Shown here: one piece after another, positions 8,357-17,167 of the stretch
Position numbering within the stretch: position 1 is the stretch's first letter
How the letters are laid out: the number at the start of each line of letters is the position of its first letter
Source of the DNA: Enterobacter sp. 10-1
GTDB lineage: Bacteria; Pseudomonadota; Gammaproteobacteria; Enterobacterales; Enterobacteriaceae
Direction of reading: 5' to 3'
Assembly (NCBI GenBank): GCA_002270295.1
Contig: NISF01000004.1
Coordinates: 310,001-374,000 of the forward strand
DNA: 64,000 bases
Program-made: the position numbers and the translations under genes
Notes under the pieces: model-generated
What the model was told of the DNA's origin: nothing
The model's input: the letters and a program-made list of their open reading frames with translations, nothing else
Databases searched by the model: none

Positions 8357-9025
8357 TTAATACTCCGGGGTGCTGACGGTATGGGTGAAGCGCCGGTCAA
8401 TGAATGAAAAGAGCAGCTCGCTGCCGATGGCCAGCAGCGATACCACCAGCGAGCCGGCGATCACCTGGGGAATATCGCGCTGGCCGAGTCCGTCGATCAG
8501 AAAGCGGCCGAGGCCGCCGAGCCCGGCATAGGCCGCGACGACGGCGGTGGCGATCAGCTGTACCAGCGCCGTGCGCATCCCGGCGAAAATAAGCGGCGCG
8601 GCCAGCGGGATCCGCAGTTGCCAAAGGCTTTGCAGCGGCGTCATGCCCAGCGCTTTCGCCGCATCGCATAGCTGGCGGTCGGCATGATAGATCCCGACCC
8701 AGGCGTTGGTGAGAATCGGCGGAACGGACATGGCGACCAGCGCGGCGAATAGCGGAATATCGTTAAAGCCAAATAAAAGAATGCACAGTAAAATTAATCC
8801 TAGCGCCGGAATAGCCCTGCCGATATTAAATAAGTTAATGATTATAAAGGCGCCTTTTCGCCAGTAGCCAAGAGCGATCCCCGTGGGCAGGGCAATGGCC
8901 GAGGCGATCAGCATGCTCAGCGTAACGTAATAAATATGCTCCCGCAGGCGCACCAGGATACCGCTGTCGGTGAGCCAGTGTTCGGGCTGTAAAAACCAGC
9001 CCAGCGTTGCCTGTATGATGTCCAT
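8357..9025 (-). CDS. Osmoprotectant-type ABC permease (YehY/OpuCB-like), second permease
   Basis: A 222-residue inner-membrane permease. It contains the BPD transport motif with 'NAWVGIYHADRQLCDAAKALGMTP' and 'QLRIPLAAPLIFAGMRTALV' (EAA-type loop). The frame is open to an earlier ATG at 9049, but the ATG at 9025 overlaps the stop of the upstream permease as TGATG, which fits coupled translation and gives the expected N-terminus (MDIIQATLGWF). It pairs with the other permease as a heterodimer in a four-gene importer of the OpuC/YehZYXW layout. Confidence 0.87.
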   Translation of the reverse strand: MDIIQATLGWFLQPEHWLTDSGILVRLREHIYYVTLSMLIASAIALPTGIALGYWRKGAFIIINLFNIGRAIPALGLILLCILLFGFNDIPLFAALVAMSVPPILTNAWVGIYHADRQLCDAAKALGMTPLQSLWQLRIPLAAPLIFAGMRTALVQLIATAVVAAYAGLGGLGRFLIDGLGQRDIPQVIAGSLVVSLLAIGSELLFSFIDRRFTHTVSTPEY

Positions 9026-9654
9026 CAGCGTGCCCAGGGCGTAATCCAATAGCCAACGCGGGCTATCAGAGAGTCAAATAACAGCGACAGCGCGAGGCTC
9101 AACGCCAGGCTGACAATGACAGGAGTGATAAAATCCTGGTTAAACCCCGCCAGCAGCAGCTGCCCCAGCCCGCCCTGGCCAATGAGCGCGGTCACCGTCA
9201 CCAGACCAACGAGGGTAACTGAGGCAATGCGCAGACCGGCAAAAAGCGACGGCGCCAGCAGATGCAGCTCAATATCGAAAAAACGATAGCCGCGGGTGTA
9301 GCCCAGCGCGCGGGCCGACTCCAGCACCGCCGCCGGCAGCTTCTCGATGCCGGCAAGGGTGTTGCGCAGCAGGATCAGCAGGGAATAGAGCGTCAGGCCG
9401 ATGACTGAGGTGGTCAGCGACAGGCCGGTAAACGGCAGCAGTAAAATGAACAGCGCCAGCGAGGGGATCGTAAACAGGACCCCGCAGAGATAGAGCAGTG
9501 GCTGTGCGGCCTTCGGCCAGCGCAGGGTCAGGATAATCAGTAATCCCGTCAGCAGGGTGCCAAAAAACAGCGAGATAACCACCAGCTGCGTATGCTGCCA
9601 CAGCAGCGCACCAATCATCATCCGGTTGTCGACGATCCACTGCCAGTCAACCAT
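9025..9654 (-). CDS. Osmoprotectant-type ABC permease (YehW/OpuCD-like), first permease
   Basis: The 209-residue permease starts at the ATG at 9654, which overlaps the end of the ATPase gene by 8 bases; an upstream in-frame ATG at 9786 would run through the ATPase coding region in another frame and is rejected. Five to six hydrophobic segments are visible, along with the EAA loop 'VLESARALGYTRGYRFFDIELHLLAPSLFAGLRI'-like region and 'ALIGQGGLGQLLLAGF', typical of betaine/choline importers. It ends in the TGATG junction with the second permease. Confidence 0.87.
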   Translation of the reverse strand: MVDWQWIVDNRMMIGALLWQHTQLVVISLFFGTLLTGLLIILTLRWPKAAQPLLYLCGVLFTIPSLALFILLLPFTGLSLTTSVIGLTLYSLLILLRNTLAGIEKLPAAVLESARALGYTRGYRFFDIELHLLAPSLFAGLRIASVTLVGLVTVTALIGQGGLGQLLLAGFNQDFITPVIVSLALSLALSLLFDSLIARVGYWITPWAR

Positions 9655-10735
9655 AACGACGAATTTCCACCAGACCATCCAGCACGTGCTGGAGCAACGA
9701 GTGCGAAATGGCGCCCTGATATTTTCCGCTGCTGTCGACATGCACCAGCACGCCGCCCGGCGCATCCAGCAGGGCGCTGTAGGCAAAACGCAGGCTATGC
9801 AGCGCGGCCAGCGGCTGGGTGACAGGCAGCGAGATTCGCCTGTGCGGGTCGAACCACTGCAGCGGGCGCTGGTGCTTATCGAGGATCAGCTGCAGCGAGC
9901 TGCTGAGCGTCGGGTGGCTGCTGGCGATAGGCGTATATTGCTCATCGACCAGCGCCACGTCATGGCGCGGAAGCTGGCCTACCTGAATCATGCCCAGCCG
10001 CTTGAGGTTGGGCTCGGGGCCAATAAAGCGGCGGACAAACTCGCTGGCCGGGTGCGATAAAATATGGTCAGGGGAGGCAAACTGCGCCAGCACGCCGCCC
10101 TCCTCGAAAATGGCAATTCTGTCGCCCAGGCGGATGGCCTCGTTAATATCGTGCGTCACCAGCACGATCGTTTTATGCAGGCGCTGCTGGAGCAGCAGAA
10201 GCTCGTCCTGGAGGCGCTCGCGCACCAGCGGGTCGATAGCGGCAAAGGGCTCATCCATCAGCAGCACCGGCGGGTCGGCCGCGAGCGCCCGGGCGATGGC
10301 GACGCGTCCCTGCTGCCCGCCGGAAAGCTGGTGCGGATAGCGCTCAAGGAGCAGGCGGTCCAGCGACATTAAATCGACCAGCTCGGCAATGCGCGCGCGG
10401 ATCTGCGTTTTGCTCCAGCCGAGCAGACGCGGCACCGTAGCGATATTTTGCGCCACCGTGCGGTGCGGAAATAACGCCGCGCTCTGCATCACAAAGCCAA
10501 TTTTGCGGCGCAGCTGGATAATATCGCTATCGGCTATTTTTACTCCCTGAACGTAGACGTGACCGGAGTCCGGTTTATCGAGCTGATTAATCATCCGTAA
10601 TAGGGTGGTTTTACCGCAGCCGCTGGGGCCAACGAAGGTGCACAGTTCGCCGCTATTAATCGTCAGGTTAAGATTGCTAATTGCCGCATGCGCGCTGCCG
10701 GGGTAGGTCTTATGGATATTTTCGAGTTTAATCAT
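9647..10735 (-). CDS. Osmoprotectant-type ABC transporter ATPase (YehX/OpuCA-like)
   Basis: This 362-residue cytoplasmic ATPase has Walker A GPSGCGKTT near residue 37, the Q-loop region 'IGFVMQSAALFPHRTV', the signature LSGGQQGR, Walker B VLLMDEPF and the switch histidine in 'VLVTHDINEA'. The usual signature in this subfamily is LSGGQQQR, so the glycine is a small departure. The last 110 residues beyond the ATPase core ('LILDKHQRPLQWFDPH', 'LLDAPGGVLVHVDSSGKYQG') look like a CBS-type regulatory region as in OpuCA. It is the first gene of the minus-strand operon ATPase-permease-permease-binding protein-monooxygenase. Confidence 0.9.
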   Translation of the reverse strand: MIKLENIHKTYPGSAHAAISNLNLTINSGELCTFVGPSGCGKTTLLRMINQLDKPDSGHVYVQGVKIADSDIIQLRRKIGFVMQSAALFPHRTVAQNIATVPRLLGWSKTQIRARIAELVDLMSLDRLLLERYPHQLSGGQQGRVAIARALAADPPVLLMDEPFAAIDPLVRERLQDELLLLQQRLHKTIVLVTHDINEAIRLGDRIAIFEEGGVLAQFASPDHILSHPASEFVRRFIGPEPNLKRLGMIQVGQLPRHDVALVDEQYTPIASSHPTLSSSLQLILDKHQRPLQWFDPHRRISLPVTQPLAALHSLRFAYSALLDAPGGVLVHVDSSGKYQGAISHSLLQHVLDGLVEIRRYG

Positions 10736-10883
10736 GTGCCGCCGTCGCGCCCTGAAGTTTATTTCATGGAAAGCATGAATAAACTACAAGCTACAGAGGC
10801 GGTGATTAACGAGCAAATATGATATTTGCATTTGCAATGCCGCTATTTGAATTTAACGCGTTGGGTAAAACTGATAATGAAAA

Positions 10884-10902
10884 GGCCACGCGGAGCGTGG
10901 CC
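10884..10902 (-). terminator. Intrinsic-type hairpin after azlD
   Basis: GGCCACGC at 10884-10891 pairs exactly with GCGTGGCC at 10895-10902 around a GGA loop. Read on the minus strand it sits 11 bases after the azlD stop and is followed by TTTTCATTATC, a weak T-run. Confidence 0.6.
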
Positions 10903-10913
10903 GAGGAGCAGAA

Positions 10914-11234
10914 TTAAAGCAGCAGGTAGCTCAGTGCGGAAAAAGCGACCATCCCCGCAATCACCGTGGCAAACAGACTACGGGTGAGTACACCGGCCAC
11001 CGTCGCGGCGGCGGCGGCCAGCAGCGAAATACTGATGCCCGAACCGCTCAGCGCCGGTTTGCCGAGCAGCTCCGCGGCGATAATTGCCGCCATAATGGCT
11101 GACGGAATAAAGCTCAGCCACTGCTGGAGAACCGGCGCCAGGCGAAATCGCGAAAGCAGTAACACAGGTACCGTGCGCATCAGCGCGGTGACCAGCGCGG
11201 AGGCGAGAATGGCAAGGATGATATTTCGTTCCAT
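10914..11234 (-). CDS. azlD: AzlD family protein, small subunit of a branched-chain amino acid exporter
   Basis: A 106-residue protein that is almost entirely hydrophobic with about four membrane segments. It has the AzlD features: an N-terminal 'LASALVTALMRTVPVLLLSRFRL', then 'WLSFIPSAIMAAIIAAELL' and a final 'VIAGMVAFSALSYLLL'. AzlD pairs with AzlC to export branched-chain amino acids or analogues (YgaZH in E. coli is the best-known pair). It begins one base after the azlC stop codon, so the two are clearly one operon. Confidence 0.88.
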   Translation of the reverse strand: MERNIILAILASALVTALMRTVPVLLLSRFRLAPVLQQWLSFIPSAIMAAIIAAELLGKPALSGSGISISLLAAAAATVAGVLTRSLFATVIAGMVAFSALSYLLL

Positions 11235-11235
11235 C

Positions 11236-11979
11236 TTATTTTTCCCCTTTAGACGACAGGCGCAGCCCGACCGTCGCCAGCGTTGCCGCGACCGATGCCG
11301 CCACGATGACCACCACGCTCATATCGGTGTGCCCGGCGGTGAACAGCGTGATGACCACCGCCGTCGCAATGCTGAAGGCCTCCAGCGCCTTGCGTCGGCT
11401 GGCAAACCAGATCATCAGCACCAGCCCGATAAACATCGACACCAGGCTGAAGCTCAGCCCCTCCATCAGCGACGGCGGAAGGGCGGAGGCTAATCCTGCG
11501 CCCACCACGCAGGCGAGGATCCAGTTCAGCCACGCGGCGACGTTAAGCCCGAGCATCCACGCGTAGGGCACTTTGTTGTGCGCGCTGCCGCGCTGGACCG
11601 CGACGCCGAAGGTTTCGTCGGTCAGCAGCAGCCCGCTGATAATTTTTTGCCCGGTGCTGTATTCCCGAAAGAATACGCTCATGGCGGAGCTCATCAGCAG
11701 ATAGCGGAGGTTCACCAGCAGCACGCTCAGCACCACCGAGGCGACTTCGGCGCCCGTGGCCCACAGCGAATAAAACAGGAACTGGGCGGAGCCCGCGTAC
11801 AGCGCGCTCGCCAGTAAAGCCGTCTGCGCGGTGGTGAACCCGGATAATGTGCCGATCGCTCCGGCGGCAAACCCAATGCTCCAGTAGCCGGGAATTGTGG
11901 GCAGGCAGGCGATAATGCCCGCGCGAAACTCCGCCGCTGCCTCATCCCTGGGCGAGGTCTTCTTATTCATCAACATCAA
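11236..11979 (-). CDS. azlC: AzlC family branched-chain amino acid export permease, large subunit
   Basis: The 247-residue membrane protein has the AzlC signature 'LPTIPGYWSIGFAAGAIGTLSGFTTAQT' in its first helices, 'ALYAGSAQFLFYSLW' and 'SVLLVNLRYLLMSSAMSVFFREYS', and a conserved 'TDETFGVAV'. Alternative ATGs lie at 11976 and 11970; MNKKTSPRDE at 11970 is a plausible true start. It is divergent from an AraC-type regulator with a short intergenic gap, which suggests that regulator controls the exporter. Confidence 0.9.
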   Translation of the reverse strand: MMLMNKKTSPRDEAAAEFRAGIIACLPTIPGYWSIGFAAGAIGTLSGFTTAQTALLASALYAGSAQFLFYSLWATGAEVASVVLSVLLVNLRYLLMSSAMSVFFREYSTGQKIISGLLLTDETFGVAVQRGSAHNKVPYAWMLGLNVAAWLNWILACVVGAGLASALPPSLMEGLSFSLVSMFIGLVLMIWFASRRKALEAFSIATAVVITLFTAGHTDMSVVVIVAASVAATLATVGLRLSSKGEK

Positions 11980-12095
11980 ATAGTCCCGAATTGTGCATCA
12001 CTGAATGATAATCTTAAGAAATCCCGAGGATCGCTATAGTAAAATCCTGCTCATTGATTGAAATAGCAATATTGCGCAATAAAAAGGGTACCGGC

Positions 12096-12932
12096 ATGGT
12101 GAAAGAGATGCGGGATGATATCAAGCTCTGGCGGGACAGCGAGCTTCACGGCGGGATGGAGATCCTCCGCGCCTCCTGCTACGAGCACAGCTATCCGCCG
12201 CACTTTCATAATGAATATGTGATCGCCGCTTTCGCCCGCGGGGCCCAGCGCACGCGCATCTGCCGGGAGCGCGGTATCGCGGCGGCGGGGACGGTGATGG
12301 TGATCATGCCCGGCGAAGTGCACACCGGCGAAGCGGTACAGCGCGATGAAGGCTGGGATTACTGCGCATTTTATCCTTCGGCGCAGCTGATTGATGAGGT
12401 GGCCGCAACGGTACTCACCGGCACCGGCGAGGTCCATTTTGGCGGCGAAGGGATGCGGCACGATCCGCTGATGGCCCGCAGCATGCTGCAGGCCTCCGCC
12501 GTGCTTGGCGCCAGCCGCGACCCGCTGGAAAAAGAGTGCCTGATGTACCAGGTGCTGAATATGCTGGTGGGGCGCTATGCCGGACGCAGCGCCCGCGGCG
12601 GCCGACGGGACGCGATCCGCGCCGATATTCGGCGCGCCATCGAGTTTTTACACTGTGCTTATCAGCAGCCGCTGGCGGTTAAGGAGATTGCCGAGGTTGC
12701 CGGGCTGAGCGAGTTCCATTTTATGCGCACCTTCCAGGCGCAGACCGGGCTATCGGTCCACCAGTACCTGACGCAGCTGCGCCTGGTCAGAGCCAAAGGG
12801 CTGCTGGCGAAAGGCTTCGGCGCCGCGCAGGTGGCGACGGACGTCGGATTTTACGATCAAAGCCACCTGATTAAATACTTCCGCCTGCATTTCGGCATCA
12901 CGCCCGGCGCCTTTGCGACCTCATCGATATAG
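12096..12932 (+). CDS. AraC-family transcriptional regulator
   Basis: About 278 residues. The N-terminal half is a cupin-like sensor ('SYPPHFHNEYVIAAFARG', 'VMVIMPGEVHTGEA') and the C-terminal 100 residues are the double helix-turn-helix: 'AVKEIAEVAGLSEFHFMRTFQ', partly quoted, and 'QVATDVGFYDQSHLIKYFR' with the usual FG-P ending (HFGITPGAF). The frame is open from 12054, but ATG 12096 with AAGGG upstream gives a better start; 12108 is another option. It is divergent from azlCD, as AraC regulators often are to AzlC exporters, and probably activates them. Confidence 0.88.
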   Translation: MVKEMRDDIKLWRDSELHGGMEILRASCYEHSYPPHFHNEYVIAAFARGAQRTRICRERGIAAAGTVMVIMPGEVHTGEAVQRDEGWDYCAFYPSAQLIDEVAATVLTGTGEVHFGGEGMRHDPLMARSMLQASAVLGASRDPLEKECLMYQVLNMLVGRYAGRSARGGRRDAIRADIRRAIEFLHCAYQQPLAVKEIAEVAGLSEFHFMRTFQAQTGLSVHQYLTQLRLVRAKGLLAKGFGAAQVATDVGFYDQSHLIKYFRLHFGITPGAFATSSI

Positions 12933-13055
12933 GCCACCTGTCAGACTCTCCCCGGCAAAGCGAATGATTTTGCGTATGCAACTAACATATCCGCATTTGC
13001 GCGACGGCGCCGATCGGTTATTTATTGCGGCTGGCATTCCCTGCAGGAGGCATTG

Positions 13056-13373
13056 ATGGAGATTAACTCTGTTTACCGGATCGCCGCCGGACTGGAGCAG
13101 GTCTGGCGCTCGCGGGTATTGGGAACGGTAGGCAATAGCGCAATAAAGGTCATAAAAATGGGCGGCGAGGGTATCGCCCCCGAAGCGCATGCTGATTTCG
13201 ACGAACTGCTGCTGGTGCTGGAAGGGGAGCTTCCGCTGGTTATTGACGGCACGCGGTTCAACCTCGCTGCCGGCGATTACTGCTTTGTGCCGAAGGGCGC
13301 CGTGCACCACGTACCGACCGGGAGTTTCGGTACGCTGCTGCTGGTTGATATCTGGGACGCGCCCCTGTCTTAA
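13056..13373 (+). CDS. Small cupin-domain protein
   Basis: A 105-residue single-domain cupin. It shows the two cupin motifs: 'GIAPEAHADFDELLLVLEGELPLVIDG' in part, then 'AAGDYCFVPKGAVHHVP'. Metal-binding histidines and glutamates are present in reduced form (H in PEAHADFDE, HH near the end). The ATG at 13056 sits five bases after a strong AGGAGG. It follows the AraC gene on the same strand by about 120 bases. Function unknown; such proteins can be metal-dependent enzymes or sensors. Confidence 0.8.
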   Translation: MEINSVYRIAAGLEQVWRSRVLGTVGNSAIKVIKMGGEGIAPEAHADFDELLLVLEGELPLVIDGTRFNLAAGDYCFVPKGAVHHVPTGSFGTLLLVDIWDAPLS

Positions 13374-13394
13374 TCGCTGCCGACCGGGCAGGTT

Positions 13395-14093
13395 TCAGAA
13401 CGGGCTGGCGCTGCTGGCGTTGATAAACTCTCCGCTGACCGGGTGAGTAAAACGCAGCTCGCTGGCGTGCAGCATCAGGCGCGGCGTGCTCTCGGTGCCC
13501 GGCAGCAGCAGGCCGCCGTAGAGATCGCAGCCTAGAATAGGGTGACCTGCAAGCTGACAGTGAATGCGCAGCTGATGGGTACGCCCGGTTTCCGGGGTCA
13601 GCTGCACCCGGGTCAGCGGCAGCTGAGTCCCGTCTTCCCGCAGGCGATACAGGCGCTCAAGCACCCGATAGCGGGAGCGGGCCGGCTTGCCGCGGGTGGC
13701 GCAAATGGTCATCAGCGGAAACAGCGCCGGGTCTTTCGCGATGGGGGCGTCTATCACGCCTTCATCATCGGCCAGGTGCCCGCACAGCAGCGCGCTGTAG
13801 ACCTTGCTCACCGCGCGCTGGCTAAACTGCTGGCAAAGGGCAGCGTTGATGGCCTTGCTGCGGGCGATCACCATCACTCCGGAAGTCCCGAAATCGAGAC
13901 GATGAACCAGGGTACAGCCGGGGAAAGTCTGGACTAACCGATGGTGCACCGAGTCGAGATTGCGCGGGTTTTTGCCCGAGAGGCTGAGCAGGCCGGCGGG
14001 TTTAGCGATCAGCAGCAGATGATCGTCCTGATAGAGGATCTCAATCTCTGCATGACACGGCGGGGCAATAAAGGTATCAACGATCGTGGACAT
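13395..14093 (-). CDS. RluA-family pseudouridine synthase
   Basis: The 232-residue protein has the RluA-family catalytic motif HRLDFGTSG with the essential aspartate, preceded by 'ILYQDDHLLLIAKPAGLLSL' and followed by 'LTPETGRTHQLRIHCQLAGHPILGCDLYG'. There is no N-terminal S4 domain, as in RluA itself (219 residues in E. coli), which modifies 23S rRNA position 746 and tRNA position 32. It could be RluA or an extra paralogue; E. coli rluA lies elsewhere, so a paralogue is more likely. It is flanked by accessory genes and convergent with the cupin gene. Confidence 0.88.
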   Translation of the reverse strand: MSTIVDTFIAPPCHAEIEILYQDDHLLLIAKPAGLLSLSGKNPRNLDSVHHRLVQTFPGCTLVHRLDFGTSGVMVIARSKAINAALCQQFSQRAVSKVYSALLCGHLADDEGVIDAPIAKDPALFPLMTICATRGKPARSRYRVLERLYRLREDGTQLPLTRVQLTPETGRTHQLRIHCQLAGHPILGCDLYGGLLLPGTESTPRLMLHASELRFTHPVSGEFINASSASPF

Positions 14094-14198
14094 CGGGCGG
14101 CACGCCTGGAAAAGGGGATGCGGATGATAGCGAATTTTCAGTCAGCTGGCGAATTCGTTATTTAACCGGCAATTCGCGCAAATCGCCGATTATGCTCC

Positions 14199-15092
14199 TC
14201 AGGCGTGCGGGGCGTTTCGGGATTTAATATGCTGCCAGAAGCGCTCGGCCGATTGGTTCAGCCGCGAGCCGGAACGATACATATATGCCCCGATCGGCAG
14301 CGAGAGGGTGGCGTCCATAATAGCCAGGCGGCCCTCATCGAGCTCGCGCTGGATAGAGTATTGCGGCAGCCAGCCCACGCCGTCGCCGTTGAGGATCATG
14401 CGTTTAAGCAGTTCACTCATCGAAGAGACGAAGGTTAGCGAGAAGGTGATCCCCGGCGTGCGGTCGATAACCTGATTGACCTGGCGCCCCATATAGCTAT
14501 CGTTGGCATACCTCATCAGCGGCAAGACGCCGCGGTGCAGATGAAAGAGCGGCCTGCCGCTATCATCGCAGGGCGAAACAAGATGTACCGAGGAGTCAAA
14601 TATTTTGTGGTTAATAAACGGATAGTTCATTAACTCCTCATTATAAAACGACAGAATAAAGTCGCTTTTGCCTTCCTTGAGGTTAAATACGGCCTCGTTA
14701 ACGTTAATCGATTCTACATGGAAGGTTTTATTTTTTATGTCGGTGTAGCCGGCAATTAATTCCGGAAGTACCAAAACTGAGAGCGACGGAGCGGCATCGA
14801 TTCTTATTTTCTGGGTGGTATTATTTAGCCCCTTAATGCGGCTAATCTGAAAATCCATGTCGTCCAGCATATTTCGCGCATAGCCGACGAAGATCTTTCC
14901 GCGGGTGGTGAGCTGCAGCGGGTTAACCCCGCGGTCGAAAATGCTGAAGCCCAGCGACGCTTCAAGCGCCTGAATCCTGCGGCTGAAGGAGGACTGCGAT
15001 ATATTTCTGGTTTTAGCCGCAAGAGTAAAGCTTCTGGACTCCTCCAGAGCAATGACATCGTACAGCCACTTCACTTCAAGATTCGCCAGCAC
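14199..15092 (-). CDS. LysR-family regulator, HypT (YjiE)-like
   Basis: The 297-residue protein starts with the LysR helix-turn-helix ('VKWLYDVIALEESRSFTLAA', 'RNISQSSFSRRIQALEASLG'). The effector domain reads 'IRIDAAPSLSVLVLPELIAGY', 'NVNEAVFNLKEGKSDFILSF', 'SYMGRQVNQVI' and 'VSSMSELLKRMILNGDGVGWLPQYSIQ'-like stretches, closely resembling HypT, the hypochlorite-responsive factor of E. coli. GTG at 15092 has TAAGGA eight bases upstream and aligns with HypT's start; the ATG at 15137 would put the start codon inside the palindromic repeats, so GTG is preferred. It is divergent from a PEP carboxykinase gene and probably controls it. Confidence 0.85.
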   Translation of the reverse strand: MLANLEVKWLYDVIALEESRSFTLAAKTRNISQSSFSRRIQALEASLGFSIFDRGVNPLQLTTRGKIFVGYARNMLDDMDFQISRIKGLNNTTQKIRIDAAPSLSVLVLPELIAGYTDIKNKTFHVESINVNEAVFNLKEGKSDFILSFYNEELMNYPFINHKIFDSSVHLVSPCDDSGRPLFHLHRGVLPLMRYANDSYMGRQVNQVIDRTPGITFSLTFVSSMSELLKRMILNGDGVGWLPQYSIQRELDEGRLAIMDATLSLPIGAYMYRSGSRLNQSAERFWQHIKSRNAPHA

Positions 15093-15117
15093 GGACCCGT
15101 TCCTTACGCTGTATTTA

Positions 15118-15159
15118 ATGCTATGCAATTTTAGCATAACGCATAGAAACTATGCAATT
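15118..15159. promoter_or_regulatory. Repeated and inverted operator-like sequences between lysR and pckA
   Basis: The 10-mer CTATGCAATT occurs twice in direct orientation, at 15121-15130 and 15150-15159. Two inverted repeats overlap them: ATGCTA (15118-15123) with TAGCAT (15132-15137), and GCATAG (15141-15146) with CTATGC (15150-15155). This is the layout expected of a LysR recognition site plus activation site. It lies upstream of the preferred lysR start and about 245 bases from the pckA ATG. Confidence 0.6.
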
Positions 15160-15404
15160 AACATAACCAATCACAGGTGTTAACATTTTTCTCAGATTTA
15201 GCGTATTCCTTAGTTGTAAATACGAGTATTAGTAAAGTACAGGCGATACCCTACGAGCACCGTTATAAAATCGCTGCTCCAGGCGGCTCATCCTGTTATT
15301 TCATTTTGCTGTGGATTTTTTCCAGAAGGGAATTTACAGAAGAACGCAATAGCGGGCTGAAATAATGAATACATCTTACTAGCCAGTTGTTTGTCAGGAG
15401 TTCC

Positions 15405-17048
15405 ATGCCACGTATTGAATTAGTAAAACAGGCTCTGCTGGAGCTTGGCATTAAGGATAGCAGCGAGTTATTTTATAACCCCGATTACGACCTGCTGATT
15501 GCCCATGAAACCAGCCCGGAACTCACCGGCGCAGCGCGCGGCGTGATGACCGCATCCGGCGCCGTAGCCGTTGATACCGGGATATTTACCGGACGTTCGC
15601 CGCGCGACAAATATATCGTCAGGGATGACCTGACCCGCGACACCGTCTGGTGGTCCGATGCCGGGCTTGGCCGCAACGACAATAAACCGTTAACGCCGGA
15701 GATTTGGACCAGCCTCAAAACGCGGGTTGCCGGACAGCTGAGCGGCAAAAAGCTGTATGTGGTTGATGCCTGGTGCGGGGCAAGCCCTGATACGCGCCTC
15801 GGCGTGCGCTTTGTCACCGAGGTGGCGTGGCAGGCTCATTTCGTCAAAAATATGTTTATCGTTCCCGACGCTGAGGAGCTGGAGCAGTTCACGCCGGACT
15901 TTGTCGTCCTCAACGGCGCGGGCTGCACCAACGACCAGTGGCAGGAGCAGGGCCTTAACTCTGAAAACTTTGTCGCATTTAACCTGAGCGAGAAAATTCA
16001 GCTCATTGGCGGCACCTGGTACGGCGGAGAGATGAAAAAAGGGCTCTTCTCGGTAATGAACTATCTGCTGCCGCAGCAGGGCATTGCCTCAATGCACTGC
16101 TCGGCTAACCGCGGTGAAGAGGGCGACGTGGCCCTGTTCTTTGGCCTTTCCGGTACCGGCAAAACGACCCTTTCCACCGATCCGCTGCGCCAGCTTATCG
16201 GCGACGATGAGCACGGCTGGGATGACGATGGCGTATTCAATTTTGAAGGCGGCTGCTACGCCAAAACCATCAATCTTGATCCGCAGGCGGAACCGGAAAT
16301 TTATCAGGCGATTCGCCGCAATGCGCTGCTGGAAAATGTGGTAGTCAGAGCTGACGGCACGGTGGATTATGCCGACGGCAGTAAGACCGAAAATACCCGC
16401 GTTTCATATCCGCTGTCGCATATCGAAAATATCGTCAAACCGGTATCTCGTGCCGGCCATCCGGCGCGGGTGATTTTCCTCGCCGCCGACGCTTTCGGCG
16501 TGCTGCCGCCGGTGTCACGTTTGACGACCGAACAGATGCAGTACCACTTCCTGTCGGGCTTCACCTCGAAGCTGGCCGGGACCGAGCGCGGTATCACCCA
16601 GCCGACGCCAACTTTCTCCGCCTGCTACGGCGCGGCGTTCCTGCTGCTACACCCAACGCAGTACGCCAGCGTGCTGGCCGCAAAAATGGCGGAAGCCGGC
16701 GCGGAAGCCTGGCTGGTTAATACCGGCTGGAACGGAGAAGGGAAACGCCTGTCGTTACGCGATACCCGCAGCATTATCAGCGCTATCTTAAACGATACCA
16801 CCGGCCCTCTGCGCCCCGAGACGATCCCGGTCTTTGGCCTGGCAATTCCTGAGAATATCCCGGGCGTTGACGGCGCGCTGCTCGATCCGCGCAGCGGGTG
16901 GAGCTCTGCCGACGGCTGGCAGGAGAAAGCCGAAAGTCTGGCCCAGCTGTTTATCGATAACTTCAGCCAATATAGCGATACCGAGGCCGGCGCGCGCCTG
17001 GCTCTGGCGGGCCCAAAACTTGAACCGTCCGCCGCTACGGCGAACTAA
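15405..17048 (+). CDS. pckA: Phosphoenolpyruvate carboxykinase (ATP), probable second copy
   Basis: This 547-residue enzyme converts oxaloacetate plus ATP to PEP, CO2 and ADP. It aligns along its whole length with E. coli PckA: '[21 protein letters not shown]', partly quoted, '[22 protein letters not shown]', P-loop GLSGTGKTT near residue 247 and the PEPCK-specific [12 protein letters not shown]. The start is ATG 15405 with AGGAG before it; the upstream in-frame ATG at 15387 has no site. E. coli pckA lies beside envZ/ompR, and here the gene is instead paired divergently with a HypT-like LysR gene, so it is probably a paralogue under its own regulator. A terminator follows directly. Confidence 0.93.
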   Translation: MPRIELVKQALLELGIKDSSELFYNPDYDLLIAHETSPELTGAARGVMTASGAVAVDTGIFTGRSPRDKYIVRDDLTRDTVWWSDAGLGRNDNKPLTPEIWTSLKTRVAGQLSGKKLYVVDAWCGASPDTRLGVRFVTEVAWQAHFVKNMFIVPDAEELEQFTPDFVVLNGAGCTNDQWQEQGLNSENFVAFNLSEKIQLIGGTWYGGEMKKGLFSVMNYLLPQQGIASMHCSANRGEEGDVALFFGLSGTGKTTLSTDPLRQLIGDDEHGWDDDGVFNFEGGCYAKTINLDPQAEPEIYQAIRRNALLENVVVRADGTVDYADGSKTENTRVSYPLSHIENIVKPVSRAGHPARVIFLAADAFGVLPPVSRLTTEQMQYHFLSGFTSKLAGTERGITQPTPTFSACYGAAFLLLHPTQYASVLAAKMAEAGAEAWLVNTGWNGEGKRLSLRDTRSIISAILNDTTGPLRPETIPVFGLAIPENIPGVDGALLDPRSGWSSADGWQEKAESLAQLFIDNFSQYSDTEAGARLALAGPKLEPSAATAN

Positions 17049-17078
17049 TTGGCGCTGTAAATAGCGTAGCCCGCTCTA

Positions 17079-17116
17079 AACCCGGATGGCAAAGCGATTG
17101 CCGTCCGGGTTTTTTC
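17079..17116 (+). terminator. Rho-independent terminator of pckA
   Basis: AACCCGGATGGC pairs with GCCGTCCGGGTT around a 9-base loop, followed by a TTTTTC run. It is 30 bases after the pckA stop. Confidence 0.88.
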
Positions 17117-17121
17117 TTTTT

Positions 17122-17167
17122 TGAGGGCCGACTGACCGCGTTTTAGCGGTAAATGTCGGCCACCTCA
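17122..17167. repeat. Nested 46-base hairpin after the pckA terminator
   Basis: Three stacked stems can be paired by eye: TGAGG (17122-17126) with CCTCA (17163-17167), GCCGAC (17127-17132) with GTCGGC (17155-17160), and ACCGC (17135-17139) with GCGGT (17146-17150) around GTTTTA. No T-run follows, so it is not a second simple terminator. It may be a REP-like element or a structured RNA end; no second copy was noticed in the window. Confidence 0.45.

Noticed and set aside
15093-15137. ATG start at 15137 for the HypT-like LysR protein
   Set aside because: It overlaps palindromic repeats and lacks a good site; GTG 15092 has TAAGGA and aligns with HypT.
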